Assembly: GCF_000758305.1 (NCBI RefSeq)
Contig: NZ_CP009458.1
Coordinates: forward strand, 2,480,001-2,544,000
Direction of reading: 5' to 3'
Length of the DNA: 64,000 bases
From: Cedecea neteri
GTDB taxonomy: Bacteria > Pseudomonadota > Gammaproteobacteria > Enterobacterales > Enterobacteriaceae
This document shows positions 42,081 to 50,118 of the stretch, piece by piece; positions within the stretch are counted from its first letter, which is position 1; every line of letters starts with the position of its first letter. The notes beneath the pieces were generated by a model. The model did not search any database, was not told the DNA's origin, and was given only the letters and a program-made list of their open reading frames with translations. The translations under genes and the position numbers were made by a program.

Positions 42081-43475
42081 ATGACAGCATTTCCGAAGAC
42101 ATTTCTGTGGGGCGGGGCTATCGCCGCAAACCAGGTTGAAGGTGCGTGGCAGGAAGGTGGAAAGGGTATTTCTACCTCGGACGTCATGCAGCAGGGGGTG
42201 TTTGGCCCCTTAAAAGAGCGTGTGCCGGGAGACAGCGGCATTAAAGATATCGCCATCGATTTTTATCACCGCTATCCGCAGGACATTGCGCTGTTTGCCG
42301 AAATGGGGTTTAGCTGCCTGCGTATTTCCATCGCCTGGACGCGCATTTTCCCGCAGGGCGACGAGTCCGAGCCAAACGAAGCCGGGCTGGCGTATTACGA
42401 CAAACTGTTTGATGAGCTGGCGCAACATGGCATTCAGCCGATGGTGACCCTGTCTCACTACGAAATGCCGTGGGGGCTGGTCAAGCAATATGGCGGCTGG
42501 GGCAACCGCAAAGTCATTGATTGCTTTGAGCGTTACGCCCGCTGCGTTTTCACCCGCTATCAGCATAAAGTGAAGCTGTGGCTGACCTTCAATGAAATCA
42601 ACATGTCGCTTCATGCGCCGCTCACGGGCGTCGGGCTGGAGGGCGAGCCAGGAAAAGGCGAAATTTATCAGGCTATCCATCATCAACTGGTTGCCAGCAG
42701 CCTGGCGGTCAAAGCCTGCCATGAAATCATTCCGGATGCGAAAATCGGCAATATGCTGCTGGGCGGTCTGATGTATCCGCTCACCTGTAAACCTGAGGAC
42801 ATGCTGGAAACACTGCAGGAAAACCGAAGCTGGCTGTTCTTCGGGGATGTCCAGTGCCGGGGCAGCTATCCTGGCTATATGCAGCGTTATTTCCGTGACA
42901 ACGGCATTCAGCTTGAAATCAGTGAGAACGATCGTGAAATCCTGAAAAATACCGTCGATTTTATCTCGTTCAGCTATTACATGACCGGCTGCGTGACGGC
43001 AGATGAACAGCTTAATGCGAAGCTGCGCAGTAATATTCTCAGCATGGTGCCAAACCCGCATCTGCCAAGTTCTGAGTGGGGCTGGCAAATTGACCCAACC
43101 GGCATGCGCATCCTGCTCAATATGCTGTGGGATCGCTACCAGAAACCGCTGTTTATTGTCGAAAACGGCCTGGGAGCGAAAGATAAGCCTGAAGCTGACG
43201 GCACGATCAACGACGATTACCGCATCAGCTACCTGAACGATCATCTGGTGCAGGTGGGCGAGGCGATTGAGGACGGCGTAGACGTCATGGGCTACACCAG
43301 TTGGGGGCCAATCGATCTGGTTAGTGCGTCAAAAGCCGAACTGTCGAAGCGCTACGGGTTTATCTACGTAGATCGCGATGACCAGGGGAACGGCACGCTT
43401 GCGCGCTCAAGAAAGAAAAGTTTCCACTGGTATAAAGAAGTGATTGCTACGAATGGCGGCTGCCTGAAGAAGTAA
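42081..43475 (+). CDS. bglB: 6-phospho-beta-glucosidase
   Basis: Glycoside hydrolase family 1 enzyme of 464 residues that splits the phosphorylated glycoside made by the PTS. Acid/base Glu172 in TFNEIN, nucleophile Glu361 in IVENGLG, and a phosphate-binding stretch SASKAELSKRYGFIYVD near 418-434 that is typical of 6-phospho-specific members. Fifteen bases after bglF. Paralogous to BglA/AscB/BglB of E. coli; the gene symbol follows operon position. Confidence 0.92.
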   Translation: MTAFPKTFLWGGAIAANQVEGAWQEGGKGISTSDVMQQGVFGPLKERVPGDSGIKDIAIDFYHRYPQDIALFAEMGFSCLRISIAWTRIFPQGDESEPNEAGLAYYDKLFDELAQHGIQPMVTLSHYEMPWGLVKQYGGWGNRKVIDCFERYARCVFTRYQHKVKLWLTFNEINMSLHAPLTGVGLEGEPGKGEIYQAIHHQLVASSLAVKACHEIIPDAKIGNMLLGGLMYPLTCKPEDMLETLQENRSWLFFGDVQCRGSYPGYMQRYFRDNGIQLEISENDREILKNTVDFISFSYYMTGCVTADEQLNAKLRSNILSMVPNPHLPSSEWGWQIDPTGMRILLNMLWDRYQKPLFIVENGLGAKDKPEADGTINDDYRISYLNDHLVQVGEAIEDGVDVMGYTSWGPIDLVSASKAELSKRYGFIYVDRDDQGNGTLARSRKKSFHWYKEVIATNGGCLKK

Positions 43476-43572
43476 TCTAACACTGGACGAATTTTTTGAG
43501 AAGATTTTGATTTAAATAGTACTGAAAGTTAATTCATTTAATGAGCAACTTTTATTGTTCTTATTTTTTTAA

Positions 43573-43606
43573 ATGTGATGTGTAAGCTAAAAGCTACACA
43601 TCACAT
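43573..43606. terminator. Bidirectional terminator after the bgl operon
   Basis: Perfect 11-base stem ATGTGATGTGT/ACACATCACAT with an inner AGCT/AGCT extension, preceded by TTATTTTTTTAA and followed by AGTTTTATTTTT. It can end both the bgl transcript and the convergent minus-strand gene that stops at 43617. Confidence 0.85.
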
Positions 43607-43616
43607 AGTTTTATTT

Positions 43617-44222
43617 TTAGATTAAAATATCACCTGTAGAACTTCCTATATAGCTTGGTATGGATTTAAATTTTCCTGTGTTATTGGTAATTCTTAAAGA
43701 AGAATACCCAGCCATTAGTCTATGGCCAACCCAACGGACATCAATCACTTTTTCCTTTGATTTTTCATTCAATAAAAGAAGGTATCCCATGAAGTTTACC
43801 CATTGATTTTGAGTGAGTATTTTTGTTCCGTAGGCATGTATAGATCTACCGCTATTAAATACATTGAATACAATATTCCAGTAAGCCGATGTTTTTCTTA
43901 AGGCATCAACACTTGATGTAGATCTTTTTTTTGCTAAAAAATCTATCATTGGTAAATGGTGAACCACATCATTTATTTTAATAAGAGATAGGATAGATAG
44001 CTCCTCATCACGGCTTAGCTCTTTTATTATTCTCTCGAATGTTATTGGCGTAAGATTTTCTTTTGGTAATTCTATTACAATTCGCTTTCCATTGCTCCCA
44101 GGGGTATCTGTGTATTTACTTAAGAAGAAACTCACTCTATCGTTAGGGTTGTTTAGAAGTGGATCTATGCGTGAAATAGCAAGTATATCATTTATTGGTG
44201 TTTTTATAATGTTCATCACCAT
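43617..44222 (-). CDS. Unknown protein coupled to the dGTPase gene
   Basis: 201 residues, family not recognised. No signal peptide or membrane helix; basic and Ser/Asn-rich, with a central SVDALRKTSAYWNIVFNVF segment and C-terminal VRWVGHRLMAGYSSLRI. Its ATG shares one base with the stop of the upstream dGTPase gene (TAATG) and uses an AGGTGA site inside that gene, so the two are made together. Base composition is visibly AT-rich and codon use unlike the neighbours, as for the dGTPase. Likely a partner, regulator or sensor of the dGTPase; that role is inferred from coupling only. Confidence 0.8.
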   Translation of the reverse strand: MVMNIIKTPINDILAISRIDPLLNNPNDRVSFFLSKYTDTPGSNGKRIVIELPKENLTPITFERIIKELSRDEELSILSLIKINDVVHHLPMIDFLAKKRSTSSVDALRKTSAYWNIVFNVFNSGRSIHAYGTKILTQNQWVNFMGYLLLLNEKSKEKVIDVRWVGHRLMAGYSSLRITNNTGKFKSIPSYIGSSTGDILI

Positions 44223-45706
44223 TATTTCACCTTTATTCCGGTAAGGGATTGATACAATTCTAACGCAAACTGATCTGTCATTCCAGAAATAAAGTCAATT
44301 ACTAGGTGGGCCCGTAAATTCCATTCCTTAAAGTTATCATCTTTGTGCTTTTTTATCTCCGATTCATATGCTTTTAAATATTTGTCAGGTAGGGTTCGGT
44401 ATAGACGTGATACAACTTTACTTAATGATTTATTTTTCTTTTTCTGAATAAGGGATTGGAAATCTGAATTTTTTATTTCTAATATCGGAGCATAACAATT
44501 AAGTATTCCAGTAATAATACTGTAGCCAGATAGTTCGGTCATTTCCACTTCGGGAGCAGAGAAAATGAATTCTCGAGTAAAACTCTTCAGCTCGCAGAGA
44601 ACTTTAATAACATCTTTGCTACTTTCCTCTTCGACTAATAAAGGACAGTTCCGTTTTAAATTTATTATATTTTCTAAGTCATCGAAAAACATGTTTGCAG
44701 CTTTTTCAACTAATAAGCGAGATAGAGTGGTTTTGAATTCTGTAAATTGTGATATTTTTTTGTTTTGCTGATTTCCTTTGGCGATTTCTATTAGCTTTAA
44801 TATTTCTGAATTCGGGTTTGATGAATCAATTTCAATGTTTTTAATTAAATGATTATATAGTTCATCTGCTTTTACAACACCTTTCTCAATACCATCATCA
44901 ATGTCACTGGTACAATAGGATATGTCATCAGCTGCTTCCATGATAAATGTTAACGGATGTCGGCTATTATTTGGGAGATGTAAAGATTTCCAAGTATCTT
45001 CTATTATATCTACTTCAGTAGAAAAATATCCAATCTTTGATGAGAGATGGTTGTCATCTATTTTTTTGTAATTAGATCCACCGTATGTGTATTCTAAGGA
45101 AGCTGCTATTTGGGTATAGGTGAAATTGAAGCCTGTAAGACCATCCTCGCCTTGAAGTTTTGTTGCAATTCTTATTGCTTGAGGATTTCCATCAAAAGCA
45201 GTGAAATCGGTCAAACATAGTTTTTCTTTTATTTTATTGCTCAGCTCTTTAGTTTCATTTTCTACTATTTCGGCTTTCAATAAAATATCTAGGATACGTT
45301 TGTCGTTGTTAAACCACTCGGATATTGTTGACTCACCAAAGTGACCAAATGGTGGGTTTCCAATATCATGCATTAAGCATGTGGTTTCAACAATGGAATT
45401 AATTGATTTTTCATTGTCTATCCAGAATTTATTATTCTCATTGTCTTGGAGAGAGGATGATTTTATTTTTTTTGTAATGGCATGCGTAATGTAGGCGCCA
45501 ATATGTGCTACTTCTAATGAATGAGATAAACGGCTCCTTACAGCTGAGTTACTCTCTAAAGAAAAGACTTGTGCTTTTTGTTGCATTCTTCGAAATGGTG
45601 CGGAATAAATCAATCTACCCTTGTCACTTAAAAAAGCATCTTCTAAATCATACTTTGAACGCATATCAACTTTGTCAGCACTAATCATATTGCGAAGTAA
45701 ATTCAT
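44222..45706 (-). CDS. dGTPase (HD-domain dNTP triphosphohydrolase)
   Basis: 494 residues, close to E. coli Dgt (about 505). Hallmarks: SAPFRRMQQKAQVF, RLSHSLEVAHIG (His62), HD pair in CLMHDIGNPPFGHFGES (113-114), FDGNPQAIRI, and EAADDISY (Asp about 260), which together build the metal site. Hydrolyses dGTP, perhaps other dNTPs, to nucleoside and triphosphate. The second ATG (45706) is chosen because AAGGA lies six bases ahead of it and touches the first ATG (45712). AT-rich unlike flanking genes, hence probably imported. Such dGTPases can starve phages of dNTPs. Confidence 0.92.
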   Translation of the reverse strand: MNLLRNMISADKVDMRSKYDLEDAFLSDKGRLIYSAPFRRMQQKAQVFSLESNSAVRSRLSHSLEVAHIGAYITHAITKKIKSSSLQDNENNKFWIDNEKSINSIVETTCLMHDIGNPPFGHFGESTISEWFNNDKRILDILLKAEIVENETKELSNKIKEKLCLTDFTAFDGNPQAIRIATKLQGEDGLTGFNFTYTQIAASLEYTYGGSNYKKIDDNHLSSKIGYFSTEVDIIEDTWKSLHLPNNSRHPLTFIMEAADDISYCTSDIDDGIEKGVVKADELYNHLIKNIEIDSSNPNSEILKLIEIAKGNQQNKKISQFTEFKTTLSRLLVEKAANMFFDDLENIINLKRNCPLLVEEESSKDVIKVLCELKSFTREFIFSAPEVEMTELSGYSIITGILNCYAPILEIKNSDFQSLIQKKKNKSLSKVVSRLYRTLPDKYLKAYESEIKKHKDDNFKEWNLRAHLVIDFISGMTDQFALELYQSLTGIKVK

Positions 45707-45795
45707 TTTCATTCCTTAAGTATTAACTTATTGATTTTTTAAATAAAAATCGCCTGATAAAATGGGAGTTATTTTCTATATTAGTTTATAAATAT

Positions 45796-45814
45796 TTTCT
45801 TATATTATAAGAAA
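45796..45814. promoter_or_regulatory. AT-rich palindrome upstream of the dGTPase gene
   Basis: Perfect 19-base palindrome TTTCTTATA-T-TATAAGAAA, 90 bases upstream of the dGTPase start, in an intergenic stretch (45707-45959) that otherwise shows only a hairpin at 45909-45926. Could be an operator for a repressor; no regulator gene is obviously linked. Confidence 0.45.
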
Positions 45815-45908
45815 GATACTAGTGAGCAAAAGGATATCGGTAAAGTTGATACTGCAATAGTAACCAAATAACTCGATGTCATAGTAAACATATGAGGTCG
45901 GAAATCAA

Positions 45909-45926
45909 GCACTAACGACTTAGTGC
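45909..45926 (-). terminator. Hairpin after the LysR gene
   Basis: Perfect stem GCACTAA/TTAGTGC with loop CGAC, 34 bases past the stop of the minus-strand LysR gene. Followed on that strand by TTGATTTC, so the T-run is poor. A second hairpin around GAGGG/CCCTC (45937-45957) sits closer to the stop. Confidence 0.5.
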
Positions 45927-45959
45927 CTTACTTAGGAGGGAAAACATGTTTGCCCTCTG

Positions 45960-46880
45960 TTAAACCACATTCACCAGCCGCTGAATAAACCCGCGCAGCC
46001 ACATCAGCGCGGCGTCGCTGTTATGGCGCTGATGCCACAATAAAGCGACCTCAAACGGCGGAACGTCAACCGGAACCGGGCTTGCGGTCAAACCCCAGGT
46101 TTTCTGCCAGCCGGCTGACAGTCCTGCCGGGACGGTAGCCAGTGTCGGCATCTGCATTAGCAGACCCGGTAGTGCCGCAAAATGCGGTGTTGTGTAGCTA
46201 ATGTGGCGCGTTTGCCCGAGTTTCGCCAGGAGAGTGTCTATCTGGCTGCTGTTGGCTTCGCGATAGCTGACCAGCACGTGCTGGTGGGCGGCATACTCTT
46301 CCAGCGACAGCGGGACGCTGGCCTCAATGTGCTGCGGGTGCCAGAGCGTCACAAAATTCATGCTGGTCAACACTTCACGCTCCAGCCAGCGGGCGCTTTG
46401 GTTCGCCACGCTGATCGCCATATCCAGCTCGCCGCCTTCCAGCCTTTGGGCGTCGGTAAACGGGTCGCTGGCGACAACGTTAATGCGCATCCCCGGTGCG
46501 TCCTGCTTCAGCGCGGGGATGAGTTTTGGCATCAGCCACATTTCCACCCAATCGGTCATGCCGATGGTCACGGTCGCTTTGGCGCTGGCCGGGCAAAACT
46601 CGGCCTGCTGGAAAAGCGCGCTTTGCAGCTGCTCCAGCAGAGGCATCAGCTCGGTATGCAGTTCACTTGCGCGCGCGGTGGGCTGCATGCGGTGGCCGCT
46701 GCGAATAAACAGCGGGTCGTCGAACATATCCCGCAATCTTGCCAGCGCGCCGCTGACCGCAGGCTGCCCGAGGTGCAGTTTGTCGGCCGCCAGCGAGACG
46801 CTTTGCTCGCGGAACAGCACGGCAAAAGCGATCAGCAGATTGAGATCGATTTTGCGGAAATCATTTTCTTTGATAGTCAT
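45960..46880 (-). CDS. LysR-family transcriptional regulator
   Basis: 306 residues. N-terminal winged helix-turn-helix (DLNLLIAFAVLFREQSVSLA onward, recognition helix LGQPAVSGALARLR about 36-50) and a substrate-binding domain (about 90-300). The FRKIDLNLL start and DWVEMWLMP segment place it with the NodD/SyrM-like LysR subgroup. Divergent from the metallo-beta-lactamase-fold gene with a 78-base gap containing CCAATCAATTGG, so it probably controls that gene. Start at 46880 is preceded by GGAG; an ATG at 46895 is less likely. Confidence 0.9.
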   Translation of the reverse strand: MTIKENDFRKIDLNLLIAFAVLFREQSVSLAADKLHLGQPAVSGALARLRDMFDDPLFIRSGHRMQPTARASELHTELMPLLEQLQSALFQQAEFCPASAKATVTIGMTDWVEMWLMPKLIPALKQDAPGMRINVVASDPFTDAQRLEGGELDMAISVANQSARWLEREVLTSMNFVTLWHPQHIEASVPLSLEEYAAHQHVLVSYREANSSQIDTLLAKLGQTRHISYTTPHFAALPGLLMQMPTLATVPAGLSAGWQKTWGLTASPVPVDVPPFEVALLWHQRHNSDAALMWLRGFIQRLVNVV

Positions 46881-46958
46881 TATTTCTCCAATCAATTGGC
46901 GTGATGATACGCCCGACGGGATACTGGCGGCAAGTTGAACACCTGCCTGGAGAATAAA

Positions 46959-47912
46959 ATGAAAACTTTGCTCATGCTGCTAACGCTTTTAGGCGGCACA
47001 ATATCCGTTTCTGTCCTGGCCACGCCGCAGGCTATAACTCAGCAGCAATCGCCTGGATATTACCGCATGATGCTGGGGGACTGGCAAATTACGGCGGTGT
47101 CGGACGGCACCGTAGTGGTACCGCTGGATAAATTGCTGACGCACATTACGCCGCAGAAACTGCGCCAGCGTATGGCGGCGGACGCAATGACGCCCGCCGC
47201 AGAAACGTCGATCAATGCCTTTGTTATCAATACGGGGCGCGAATTGATTCTGGTTGATACAGGCGCCGGGGAATTATTTGGCTCTGCCGGTGGGCACCTG
47301 CTGGAGAATCTACGGGCGGCAGGTATTGCCCCTGAAGATATTTCTCTGGTGCTGCTAACCCATATTCATGCCGATCATTCCGGCGGGGTGGAATACCGCG
47401 GTAAGCCTGCTTTCCCCAAGGCGACGGTTCGCGTGGAACAGAAAGACGTCGATTTCTGGCTCAACCCCGCTCACCTCAGCGACGTTGAGCCTGGGCAGCG
47501 GCATACCTTTGCTGAATCTGAACGTTCGCTGCGCCCGGTGATTGATGCCGGTAAGCTCACCACTTTTCATGCTCCGACAGAAATTCTGCCTGGCATAGAA
47601 GCCATTCCTGCTGCAGGGCACACGCCGGGCAGCGTGATTTATCGTGTTAGCCGGGGCGGCCAAAATATGCTGATGTGGGGCGATATCATTCATGCTAAAG
47701 CGGTGCAGATGCCCGATCCGGAAGTGGCGATTCATTTCGATGTTAACCAGCAGCAGGCGGTTGCCACGCGTGAGAAGGTGTTAAAACTGGCGGCCCAGGA
47801 AGGCGACTGGGTTGCGGCGGCGCACATTGCTTTCCCGGGGATTGGTCATGTAAAAGAAGAAGGCAAAGCCTGGCGCTGGGTGCCGGTAAACTACAGTAGC
47901 CGAGCGAATTGA
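46959..47912 (+). CDS. Secreted metallo-beta-lactamase-fold hydrolase
   Basis: 317 residues with a signal peptide (hydrophobic core LLMLLTLLGGTISVSVLA, about residues 4-21). Metal-binding HIHADH motif at 135-140 (LLTHIHADHSGG), then later GHTPGSV and GDIIHA with the remaining His/Asp ligands. Related to the MBL-fold family that contains quorum-quenching lactonases and glyoxalase-II-like enzymes; substrate unknown. GGAG site supports the ATG at 46959. Divergent from the LysR gene. Confidence 0.9.
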   Translation: MKTLLMLLTLLGGTISVSVLATPQAITQQQSPGYYRMMLGDWQITAVSDGTVVVPLDKLLTHITPQKLRQRMAADAMTPAAETSINAFVINTGRELILVDTGAGELFGSAGGHLLENLRAAGIAPEDISLVLLTHIHADHSGGVEYRGKPAFPKATVRVEQKDVDFWLNPAHLSDVEPGQRHTFAESERSLRPVIDAGKLTTFHAPTEILPGIEAIPAAGHTPGSVIYRVSRGGQNMLMWGDIIHAKAVQMPDPEVAIHFDVNQQQAVATREKVLKLAAQEGDWVAAAHIAFPGIGHVKEEGKAWRWVPVNYSSRAN

Positions 47913-47920
47913 GAGCGAAA

Positions 47921-47951
47921 GGCGCCACATAAACGTGGCGCCAGGCGTTTT
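47921..47951 (+). terminator. Terminator of the MBL-fold gene
   Basis: Perfect eight-base stem GGCGCCAC/GTGGCGCC with loop ATAAAC, eight bases past the stop codon. A T-run (GTTTTT) follows five bases after the stem, so this is a slightly imperfect rho-independent terminator. It reaches the end of convergent yohP. Confidence 0.75.
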
Positions 47952-48034
47952 TAAAAGATCATTTTGAATACGCCGGTCACCACCAGCAGCCCGATGAGGA
48001 AGATAATCAGAATGGCCCATAAAATAATTTTCAT
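47951..48034 (-). CDS. yohP: Small membrane protein YohP
   Basis: 27 residues, a single transmembrane helix: MKIILWAILIIFLIGLLVVT then GVFKMIF. It differs from E. coli YohP by one conservative change (Ile for Val at position 8). YohP is a small inner-membrane protein whose mRNA is localised to the membrane in E. coli; function unknown. Strong AAGGAGCG ribosome site three bases ahead. Its presence near yohD/yohC fits the E. coli 48-minute region. Confidence 0.93.
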   Translation of the reverse strand: MKIILWAILIIFLIGLLVVTGVFKMIF

Positions 48035-48145
48035 TAGCGCTCCTTACCTTTTGGTTGGCTCTTGTTGAGTATAGGCAAGGATCAGTGGACGGGGGAGTTG
48101 CCTCCCCGTAGACGGAATAATTGAGAAAAAGAATGCTACTTAGAT

Positions 48146-48883
48146 TTAACGCTGGGGTTTAGCTGCCGCGAGCAGGAAGATCATTGGCCGTTCGGCCTCT
48201 TCTGCCAGTGCGGGGTTGAGGGCAATTTGTTCGGCCTCGGGGCCCCATTCGTCGAGCTTTTCAATCACAAAGCCGCTTTCAATCAGGGCGTTAATCCAGG
48301 TGGCCAGCTTGCGGTGCTGTTTCTTCACGCCTTCGGCAAACCAGTTGCTGAGGCGCTCACCTTCCTGCTGATAATGATTCACTGGCCAACTGCGTTGCCC
48401 GGTCTGATCCTGCAGCCACGTCTGCGCCGCAGGAGCGGTGTAGATCGGGTGCTCGGCGGTAAAGACCAGCTTGCCTCCCGGCACCAGAGCCTGTTCAAGC
48501 GTGGCAAACAGCGGGCGAATGTCATCCAGGTAATGAAGCGCCAGAGAGCTGTAGGCCAGATCGATACTGTTCGCTGGCAGTTGCAGAGTGGAAAGATCTT
48601 CCTGGCGGTAGTCGATGCCTGGACCTTCGGTCATTTCACGAGCTTTGGCGAGCATGCGCGTCGATACATCCAGCCCGACCGTTTTTGCCGCACCAGCATC
48701 TCTTGCGTAGCGGCAAAACCAGCCGTAGCCGCAGCCTAAATCCAGCACCTGCTTGCCAGCCAGCGGCGGCAGCATCGCCTGAACTTTTGCCCATTCAGGC
48801 GCGCCATCCAGACCTTTTACAGAGCGGTCCAGCGTGGCATAACCGGCAAAAAAGGCCGGATCGTCATAGATATTTTGCGTCAT
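48146..48883 (-). CDS. Class I SAM-dependent methyltransferase
   Basis: 245 residues. Motif I VLDLGCGYGWFCRYA (about 46-60), acidic GLDVS (about 70-74), motif IV IDLAYSSLALHYL (about 107-119) and post-motif VPGGKLVFTAEHP are those of the UbiE/type-11 methyltransferase fold. Substrate unknown; annotated widely as small-molecule methyltransferase. Good GGAGG site. Stands alone between yohP and the DUF1348 gene. Confidence 0.9.
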   Translation of the reverse strand: MTQNIYDDPAFFAGYATLDRSVKGLDGAPEWAKVQAMLPPLAGKQVLDLGCGYGWFCRYARDAGAAKTVGLDVSTRMLAKAREMTEGPGIDYRQEDLSTLQLPANSIDLAYSSLALHYLDDIRPLFATLEQALVPGGKLVFTAEHPIYTAPAAQTWLQDQTGQRSWPVNHYQQEGERLSNWFAEGVKKQHRKLATWINALIESGFVIEKLDEWGPEAEQIALNPALAEEAERPMIFLLAAAKPQR

Positions 48884-48974
48884 AAATCCTCCGCGTTTAT
48901 CAGGCCATCATTGGCCAGCAGGAATTTTAGACGCGACGCCGCCGGAAAGAAAACCGGCTCCGACGGCAAAACCG

Positions 48975-49442
48975 TTAAAAACCGAAATGACTCAGCTCGG
49001 GATGATCGTCCGGGCGGCGGCCCAGCGGCCAGAAGAAGGCTCGCTCGCTCTCTTTGATCGGCGTGTCGTTGATACAGGCGTGGCGGTTAATCATCAGGCC
49101 CTGCTCGTCAAACTCCCAGTTTTCGTTGCCGAAGCTGCGGAACCAGTTGCCAGAATCATCGTGCCATTCATAGGCGAAGCGCACCGCAATACGGTTCCCG
49201 TCGTGCGCCCAGATCTCTTTGATCAGCCGGTAGTCCAGCTCTCGCTGCCACTTGCGAGTTAAAAAGCCGACGACGGCTTCGCGGCCATCAACAAACTCAG
49301 CCCGGTTACGCCAGTGGGTATTCAGGGCGTAAACCTGCGAGACGCGTTCGGGATCGCGGCTGTTCCAGGCGTCTTCCGCCAGGCGAACTTTTTGTTTTGC
49401 CGTCTCGAGCGTAAATGGGGGAACCGGGGGTTTTACTGTCAT
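48975..49442 (-). CDS. DUF1348 / NTF2-like protein
   Basis: 155 residues with the NTF2-like cone fold pattern of DUF1348: AEDAWNSRDPERVSQVY (about 21-37), WRNRAEFVDGREAVVGFL and a highly conserved tail WEFDEQGLMINRHACIND. Function unknown; members are often controlled by adjacent TetR regulators. Divergent from the TetR gene at 49549, with two operators between them. AGGAG site supports the start. Confidence 0.9.
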   Translation of the reverse strand: MTVKPPVPPFTLETAKQKVRLAEDAWNSRDPERVSQVYALNTHWRNRAEFVDGREAVVGFLTRKWQRELDYRLIKEIWAHDGNRIAVRFAYEWHDDSGNWFRSFGNENWEFDEQGLMINRHACINDTPIKESERAFFWPLGRRPDDHPELSHFGF

Positions 49443-49460
49443 GGTCTGCTCCTGTGAATG

Positions 49461-49516
49461 TGTAGACAGGTCTGTCTACATCTCTAAGCTAGCCTGGGTA
49501 GACAGATTTGTCTACA
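49461..49516. promoter_or_regulatory. Two TetR-type operators
   Basis: TGTAGACAG-GT-CTGTCTACA (49461-49480) and GGTAGACA-GATT-TGTCTACA (49497-49516) are two copies of the same palindrome, centres 36 bases apart, between the divergent DUF1348 and TetR genes. The repeat of a specific 20-base site flanked by a TetR gene strongly suggests autoregulation and control of the DUF1348 gene. Confidence 0.85.
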
Positions 49517-49548
49517 TGCGTCATGATAGTTTTTTAACAGGAGAAATC

Positions 49549-50118
49549 ATGCCTACTGCAGCGACCCCCGGCGCCCGCGATCGTATTCTGCACACCGCGC
49601 ACGATTTGTTTTACCGTGACGGCATTCGCGCCACCGGCATAGACAGAATCATCAAAGAAGCCAGCGTCACCAAAGTGACCTTCTACCGGCATTTTCCGGC
49701 CAAAGACGACCTGATCCGTGCTTTTCTGGATTATCGCCATCAGCGCTGGATGGTGTGGTTTAGCCGCATGCTGGAAGCGCAAACCGGCGAAGGGAAAGGG
49801 CTGGCGGAAGCGTTAAGGGCTACCTTGCAAAACTGGTTTGACGATGAGGCGTTTCGCGGCTGTGCATTTATTAATTCGGCGGTAGAAATGGCCGAGGCGC
49901 TGCCGGACACGCTGCCGATTGCCCGCGCTCACAAGCAGGCGATGGTGGAATGTCTGGCCGGTTATTTGCCCGATAATGCAGGTGGCAGGCAGCAGGCAGA
50001 AATGCTGGCGCTGGTGATTGACGGCGCGATAGTTAAAGCCCAGCGCGATGGTAGCGGCGAAGAGGCGCTTCTGCTGCTGCGGGCGTGGCTGGCGTTGCTG
50101 CCCGCAGCCGAGGATTAA
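49549..50118 (+). CDS. TetR-family transcriptional regulator
   Basis: 189 residues. Helix-turn-helix region ARDRILHTAHDLFYRDGIRA then GIDRIIKEASVTKVTFYRHF (about 8-50); the rest is the helical TetR ligand domain with GCAFINSAVEM as seen in several stress-responsive members. Start at 49549 follows AGGAGAA; the open frame extends upstream to 49441 but would translate through both operators. Its end overlaps convergent yohD by four bases. Confidence 0.92.
   Translation: MPTAATPGARDRILHTAHDLFYRDGIRATGIDRIIKEASVTKVTFYRHFPAKDDLIRAFLDYRHQRWMVWFSRMLEAQTGEGKGLAEALRATLQNWFDDEAFRGCAFINSAVEMAEALPDTLPIARAHKQAMVECLAGYLPDNAGGRQQAEMLALVIDGAIVKAQRDGSGEEALLLLRAWLALLPAAED

Noticed and set aside
42210..43244. 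Open frame of 344 codons on the minus strand inside bglB
   Set aside because: Mirror frame of the GH1 gene; no ribosome site or recognisable domain.
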